Part shown: in pieces, positions 59,885 to 64,000 of the stretch
How the letters are laid out: every line of letters starts with the position of its first letter
Position numbering within the stretch: position 1 is the stretch's first letter
DNA from: Porpolomopsis calyptriformis
Taxonomy: Eukaryota > Basidiomycota > Agaricomycetes > Agaricales > Hygrophoraceae
Length of the DNA stretch: 64,000 nt
Direction: 5' to 3'
Assembly: GCA_951640195.1 (NCBI GenBank)
Contig: OX621165.1
Span: forward strand, 2,294,001-2,358,000
Translations under genes and position numbers: made by a program
Notes under the pieces: generated by a model
Told to the model about the DNA's origin: nothing
The model's input: only the letters and a program-made list of their open reading frames with translations
Database searches by the model: none

Positions 59885-60733
59885 TTAGAATGAGGTCGGG
59901 ATCGGGGGAAGCACTGGGGTGATTGTTGAGGCTGGTGGGGTTGGGGCTGGTGGGGTTGGGGCTGGTGGGATTGATGGAGGTACTGTGGTGATGGGTGGTG
60001 GTGGTGGTGGAGGTGGTGGAGGTGGCGGTGGTGGAGGTGGCGGTGGGGGCGGTGGCGGTGGATTTTGGTCGGGTGGATTGGAGGGCGGCGGCGGCGGCGG
60101 CGGTGGTGGTGGTGGACTTTGGTCGGGTGGATTGGAGGGCGGTGGAGTCGGATTAGAGGGCGGTGGAGTTGTGTTGGCAGGTGGTGGAGCACCTGGGTTG
60201 GAAGATGTCGGCGGGGCTTGATTGGAGGACGTCGGCGAGCTGGTGTTGGGAGTGCCGGCGGTGGTGGTGATGATGGTGGTGCTCAACAGAGTATTAGTCG
60301 GCGAAGGGCTCAAAGTGGCGCCGTAAGCGATAGAGGTCGTCGAGGATGAGTTGCCTGGGAGGGCAGATCCAGAGGAAGGATCATTGGCCTGTAAGGCTTT
60401 ATGCCTCTTTATGTTTCTCGTCACTCCCACCGCCACTCCAACCACCACGGCCAACAATGCGCCAAGGCATAGCACGATGATGAGGATGATTCCCTTCACG
60501 GAGGTCCAGAACCGCCGGCGCTGGGGTGGCTCGAGCAACTCAGGCGGCTGGAGTATCTCATGTGGTAGGAGCAACTCAGGCGGCTGAGGAGGGATTCCGG
60601 CAAAATGGTCCACTTTTCCAAACGGATCAGATTCCGTCGCGGCATAGCTAGGTGGGGGATCGTTTGGAAATTGGCTGGTTGTGGGAGGGAAGTCAAAGTC
60701 TGGATATCCAACAGGCGGTTGAAGGACATTCAT
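59885..60733 (-). CDS. Single-pass membrane protein with PPxY and long polyproline tail (family C, cassette gene 2, - copy)
   Basis: 282 residues, intronless, ATG 60733 (MNVLQPPVGYPDFDFPPTTS). PPSY lies in NDPPPSYAATESD. Basic juxtamembrane PPQRRRFWTSVKG, TM IILIIVLCLGALLAVVVGVA, then TRNIKRHK. The tail is Ser/Thr/Asn-rich with possible N-glycosylation sites, then polyproline blocks interrupted by SNPPDQ and finally APTPPAPTPPAST. It is the intact partner of the pseudogene at 53212. PPxY motifs bind WW domains such as those of Rsp5/NEDD4 ligases; that role is inference. Confidence 0.7.
   Translation of the reverse strand: MNVLQPPVGYPDFDFPPTTSQFPNDPPPSYAATESDPFGKVDHFAGIPPQPPELLLPHEILQPPELLEPPQRRRFWTSVKGIILIIVLCLGALLAVVVGVAVGVTRNIKRHKALQANDPSSGSALPGNSSSTTSIAYGATLSPSPTNTLLSTTIITTTAGTPNTSSPTSSNQAPPTSSNPGAPPPANTTPPPSNPTPPPSNPPDQSPPPPPPPPPPPSNPPDQNPPPPPPPPPPPPPPPPPPPPPPPITTVPPSIPPAPTPPAPTPPASTITPVLPPIPTSF
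59930..60180 (-). repeat. Polyproline-coding GGT/GGC-rich tract
   Basis: Long run of ccn codons (minus strand) with an internal duplication of about 60 bp: the SNPPDQxPPPPPP unit appears twice. Prone to length change. Confidence 0.75.
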
Positions 60734-60913
60734 TTGGTGGGATGGAAGGCTTGCTGGAAGGGGAATTGGGCACGAGGCGGGCGTTTGATGATCATCGTGG
60801 ATAAGGTTACATAAACTATCAGTAAAAGGGAATTCAAATCACATTTCGTGCACCTAAGAACAGTCAGAAAATACGAGATGATAAATTCAGGTGCACAGAC
60901 CAAACAACGCTCA

Positions 60914-61429
60914 TCACATACAGGGAGGAGTGGGACAGGGTGGGACTTGCGAGAAGAAGGAGGTTGGTAGGGCGGGAATGCCAGGAGGGGCTCCAACAGG
61001 AGAACTGGAAGGAGGGGGAGAGGCAGAAGAGGCGGGAGGGTTGGTGGTTGATGAAGTGCTCGAGGGTAAAGTTATGGTGACGGTTGGCGGAGGACTGAAG
61101 GTGATCTCGAGGGTGGTAACGAATGGAGAGGTCGAGTGATTTAGCGCGCTAGCTTGATGCTTTTCCTTATCCCGACTCACACCCACCGCAACACCAATAA
61201 CCACGATCATCAACGCGACAACACAGAGCACGGCGATGACGAAGACACCCCTCACCGATTTCCAGAACGGCCGATGTTTCGGCGGCTGGGATTGGAGATC
61301 TTCTTCATTCACAGCCTGTTGTTCGGGTACGTTCGGGACATAGTTGGAGAGATGATGGGTTGGAAGTTGACTGGTTGCGGGAAGGGTGCCAAAGTTGGGA
61401 TATCCAACAGGCGGTCCATGGGTGTTCAT
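60914..61429 (-). CDS. Single-pass membrane protein (family C, cassette gene 1, - copy)
   Basis: 171 residues, ATG 61429 (MNTHGPPVGYPNFGTLPATS). The N-terminal part has lost the PPxY (LSNYVPNV). The juxtamembrane PPKHRPFWKSVRG and TM VFVIAVLCVVALMIVVIGVA are almost identical to the 52423 gene. The tail has NHST, VTITLPSSTSSTTN and a Cys pair near the end (PPCPTPPCM). No polyproline run, unlike its partner, so tails evolve fast while the membrane block is kept. Confidence 0.7.
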   Translation of the reverse strand: MNTHGPPVGYPNFGTLPATSQLPTHHLSNYVPNVPEQQAVNEEDLQSQPPKHRPFWKSVRGVFVIAVLCVVALMIVVIGVAVGVSRDKEKHQASALNHSTSPFVTTLEITFSPPPTVTITLPSSTSSTTNPPASSASPPPSSSPVGAPPGIPALPTSFFSQVPPCPTPPCM

Positions 61430-61731
61430 GGGTGCGATACCAAGGCGTTGGTAGGCTCTGTGGGCTCCCACGTTAGATCCAGGGCTTGATTAGCACCTGT
61501 ATATCACGTAATAAAGGCACACTTTGAGAGGGAGCACTGGCGTTGAAGACGAGGCTTAAATAAATAAGTCTATAAAGGACAGACGGTACTCGTAGGTATC
61601 ATCCATTCATGATCATAGCAGACCTAAGAATAGTCAGGATCAGAAAATACATTCCAACTGTATCACGTACATTCGGATTGGCAGGAGGGTGGGGAATGGT
61701 CGAACGGAGGTGCCTATTTGTAACGAGGCAG

Positions 61732-62052
61732 CTAGATCGTGCTTTTTACTACTCCAGCGATAACAATCACGACGACGACACCGATGGTGACTGCGAAACC
61801 AATTACGAACTTTCCCTTCTTCGATTTCCAGAACCGGCGGCGTTGGGGCAACTCGGGTGACTGGGACAACTCTAGCGGCTGAGGCAACTCTAGCGGCTGA
61901 GGCAACTCAGGCGGTAAAGAAAGGATGACGGGGAGACGGGCCTCTTTTCTAACCCGTAGCGGTACCGGTTCAATCTCAACATAGCTGGGTGGAGGATCGG
62001 GTGGAAGTTGGCTGGTTGTTGGATGTTCAGCGGGTGGTTGACGGACTTTCAT
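61732..62052 (-). CDS. Short PPxY single-pass membrane protein (family C)
   Basis: 106 residues, ATG 62052 (MKVRQPPAEHPTTSQLPPDP). The PPSY motif lies in DPPPSYVEIEP. Then come PQPLEL repeats, RRRFWKSKKGK and a TM helix (FVIGFAVTIGVVVVIVIAGV), with the stop right after (VKSTI). It has no external tail, which makes the PPxY-membrane core the minimal unit. A longer in-frame reading to 62295 exists, but its sister at 63007 starts at the same MKVRQPP. Confidence 0.6.
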   Translation of the reverse strand: MKVRQPPAEHPTTSQLPPDPPPSYVEIEPVPLRVRKEARLPVILSLPPELPQPLELPQPLELSQSPELPQRRRFWKSKKGKFVIGFAVTIGVVVVIVIAGVVKSTI

Positions 62053-62377
62053 GGGTGGGTTGGGAGGGTTGTTGGGAGAGGAATGGGCACGCTGGCAGGT
62101 TCTGGGAAGCGCAGTGTTGTCATGACGCCAAGTCAGATGCCTCTGACGGTCAGCTCGAAAGAGAGGGCCACACAAAGCGAGGAACATTGCTATAAGTACT
62201 ACAATTACAAGTTTACTCGTCCCAGGTGGGCGTCTATGGACTCTCACGTCGGTCGCGAAAAGCTCAATTAGTAGTCGGAAATTACATTGGTTCATCTCTG
62301 GTTAAATAAACAACGGTCAGTCGTACAGATGGTAGTCAGGATCGGAAACACATACCAAAGATGTTCACAATACCTTA

Positions 62378-63007
62378 TCATGAACAACGGGCAGCGTTGG
62401 CGCAGGTGAGAGTGGCAGGGGCACTGGGAGAAAGAGTGAAAGAGGGAGGGAGAGTATTGGTAAAAGGAGGAGAGGGAGTATTGGTAAAAGGAGGGATGTC
62501 AGGAGAGGGAGTATTGGTAAAAGGAGCGGTGACAGTAAAGGGAGAGAGAGTAGGATTCGCAAGGGTGGGTGACAAACTGTCCGAAACGGAGATGATTGAG
62601 GTGAATGTATGTATGGTGAAATTGGTAACGACCGTAGTTGACGGCGAGATTGGCGTCGAGGTGTTTAGGAGGGGGTTGGCACTACTGAGAGGATTCGAGG
62701 AGGCTGAGGATTTATGCGTCCTGCCTTTTGTTATTCCGATGGTAATAGCCACCGCGATGAGACCGATGGCGAGTACGAACGCGAGCACGAACGCTCCCTT
62801 CTTCGATTTCCAGAATGGCTGGAATGGGAGGGGCTGAGGCAACTCAGGCAACTCGAGCGGCTGAGATGGCCCAACAGGGAGGCGGGGCCTTTTTCCAACC
62901 CTGACTGGTTCGGGCTGAATTTCAACATAGCTGGGTGGGGGATCGGTTGGAAGTTGGGTATTTGTCGGGGAATTCGGATGTTCAGCAGGCGGTTGACGGA
63001 CTTTCAT
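62378..63007 (-). CDS. PPxY single-pass membrane protein (family C)
   Basis: 209 residues, ATG 63007 (MKVRQPPAEHPNSPTNTQLP). PPSY in DPPPSYVEIQPEPV, FWKSKKG before the TM (AFVLAFVLAIGLIAVAITIG), then KGRTHKSS. The tail is Ser/Thr/Pro-rich with NTST and NFTI (possible N-glycosylation) and repeated FTNTPSP-like units, ending CANAARCS. Closest relative is the 62052 gene: the first 10 residues are identical and the spacing to PPSY is similar. Confidence 0.65.
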   Translation of the reverse strand: MKVRQPPAEHPNSPTNTQLPTDPPPSYVEIQPEPVRVGKRPRLPVGPSQPLELPELPQPLPFQPFWKSKKGAFVLAFVLAIGLIAVAITIGITKGRTHKSSASSNPLSSANPLLNTSTPISPSTTVVTNFTIHTFTSIISVSDSLSPTLANPTLSPFTVTAPFTNTPSPDIPPFTNTPSPPFTNTLPPSFTLSPSAPATLTCANAARCS

Positions 63008-64000
63008 GATGGAAGAGTCTGGTAGACTGTGTGGGATCCCACATCCACATCCACTTGTGTTGTCATGACTCCGAGTTGGATGGCTGATGGTGGTTAGCCA
63101 ATGGGATGAAATACGCAAACAGCAAACTACAATTACAAGTTTAAATAATAGAGGTCGCGTCTATGGACATATGCGATAATCTACAAGGCTCGATTAGTAG
63201 CCGTATATCACAGGAAAGCATTTACATACATCGGAATCTCTGGTTAAATAAACAACATCAGCGAAAAGGCCGAGTTATTATAAGGGTATATATGACACTT
63301 GTATGGCCTTGTAAGATGTATTATGTCCACCAGTAATATCAATCTGGCGGTACCATGATAAGGCCTTATAATGGTCCTATGAAACCCACCAGTCTGGCCA
63401 AGGGCTGTCAGTCTGGTGCCATTATACCGGGCTTTACCAGGTAGTATAAGAATGGTGATACCTTGTTAGACACAAAATCCCATCCCCCCCTGTGCAACAT
63501 ATTTCCACCTTACCCTAATTTTCAAGACTGCATTCTATGTGATTCGAACCCTCACCTTCACGGCCTTTGCTATTTCTAGCTGTATTATCACCTTATACCA
63601 CTACACTAAAAGCACAACTAATACTTTATAGCAAAAGAACCTATTGGTATTGACTGTGCAAGAAGCCTGGTATGCTGCACCCACCATGTTGATGGATCCA
63701 TGCTTGGCTCCAGCAAGTTGCTAACTAGCTTATACAGGCTTACATTACTCTCACAATCCAGGTACATATACATCAAGCTGGTATTGTCTGATATGGGCCT
63801 TGTAAACCTGATAACAGCCTAACAGTGGCTGACAAGGCACTGACAATTCAAGGTCAGGTTGATGTGGTGCTTGTCATGCAGTCACAAATCTGTTAGGGCC
63901 CTTACATGTATGTACAATATTGCTATTTGAATATTTGGTCTTGTAGGAAAGGTAACAGTCTGAGATTGTCACGGACACTTTTTCCTTTTCCTTTTAGTCA
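63008..64000. other. Repetitive, gene-free right end
   Basis: No coding frame. Short recurring words (ccagtctggc, ccttataatgg, ggcttgtaa-like) suggest transposable-element debris around the SINE-like element. Confidence 0.45.
63533..63615 (-). mobile_element. tRNA-derived SINE-like element (Pol III A and B boxes)
   Basis: On the minus strand an A box TAGTGTAGTGG (63598-63608) and a B box GGTTCGAATCA (63540-63550) are spaced 47 nt apart. Both fit the tRNA internal promoter consensus (TRGYNNARNGG; GGTTCGANTCC). The text between is tRNA-like, but the B box ends CA instead of CC and the acceptor stem does not pair well. A SINE head or tRNA pseudogene fits better than a working tRNA. Confidence 0.55.

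Overview
The window is fungal nuclear DNA, most likely from an Agaricomycete (Basidiomycota). Genes are compact and broken by many roughly 50-60 nt GT-AG introns. The gene content is also basidiomycete in character: F-box/LRR paralogs, NACHT-WD40 and NACHT-ankyrin NLRs, NB-ARC fragments, a P450, a short unspecific-peroxygenase-type heme-thiolate peroxidase, and a Cdc24-like RhoGEF joined to a TKL kinase. Coding starts below were chosen by ATG, splice signals and family fit, because long open frames here often begin at non-ATG codons.

Layout, 0-20 kb: partial OPI3 phospholipid methyltransferase (-, runs off the left edge); RhoGEF-TKL kinase fusion (+); UBE2S-like E2 (+); NACHT-WD40 NLR (-); mitochondrial-type RRM protein (+); F-box/LRR gene with a frameshift (+); NACHT-ankyrin pseudogene (+); a multi-exon membrane protein with a Cys-rich ectodomain (-); and an unknown protein (+).

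20-45 kb is mostly ordinary single-copy genes: P450 (-), OTU deubiquitinase (-), a conserved basidiomycete unknown (+), peroxygenase (-), MCD4/PIG-N GPI ethanolamine-phosphate transferase (-), oxodicarboxylate carrier ODC1 (-), SRP9 (+), FMP46-like thioredoxin-fold protein (-), glycogen phosphorylase GPH1 (+), MSB1-like protein (-) and a small secreted Cys-rich protein (-). Several neighbours are divergent with very short gaps between start codons (37 bp for FMP46/GPH1, 65 bp for NLR/RRM).

45-64 kb is an accessory region. After a Ctr copper transporter (-) and a cytochrome-b561-like protein (+), it holds three repeated families in various states of decay: F-box family A, F-box/LRR family B, and a family of single-pass membrane proteins (family C). 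Family C proteins have an N-terminal proline-rich region, usually with a PPxY motif, a basic FWKS-type juxtamembrane segment, one TM helix and a Pro/Ser/Thr tail. Two family C genes form a cassette that occurs twice in opposite orientation (about 52.4-53.5 kb + and 60.0-61.4 kb -). A truncated NB-ARC NLR and a tRNA-derived (SINE-like) element at the right end complete the picture of a fast-turnover locus. The most noteworthy points are the RhoGEF-kinase fusion, the PPxY membrane-protein cluster, the hypervariable WD40 array and the P450 heme-site microexon.
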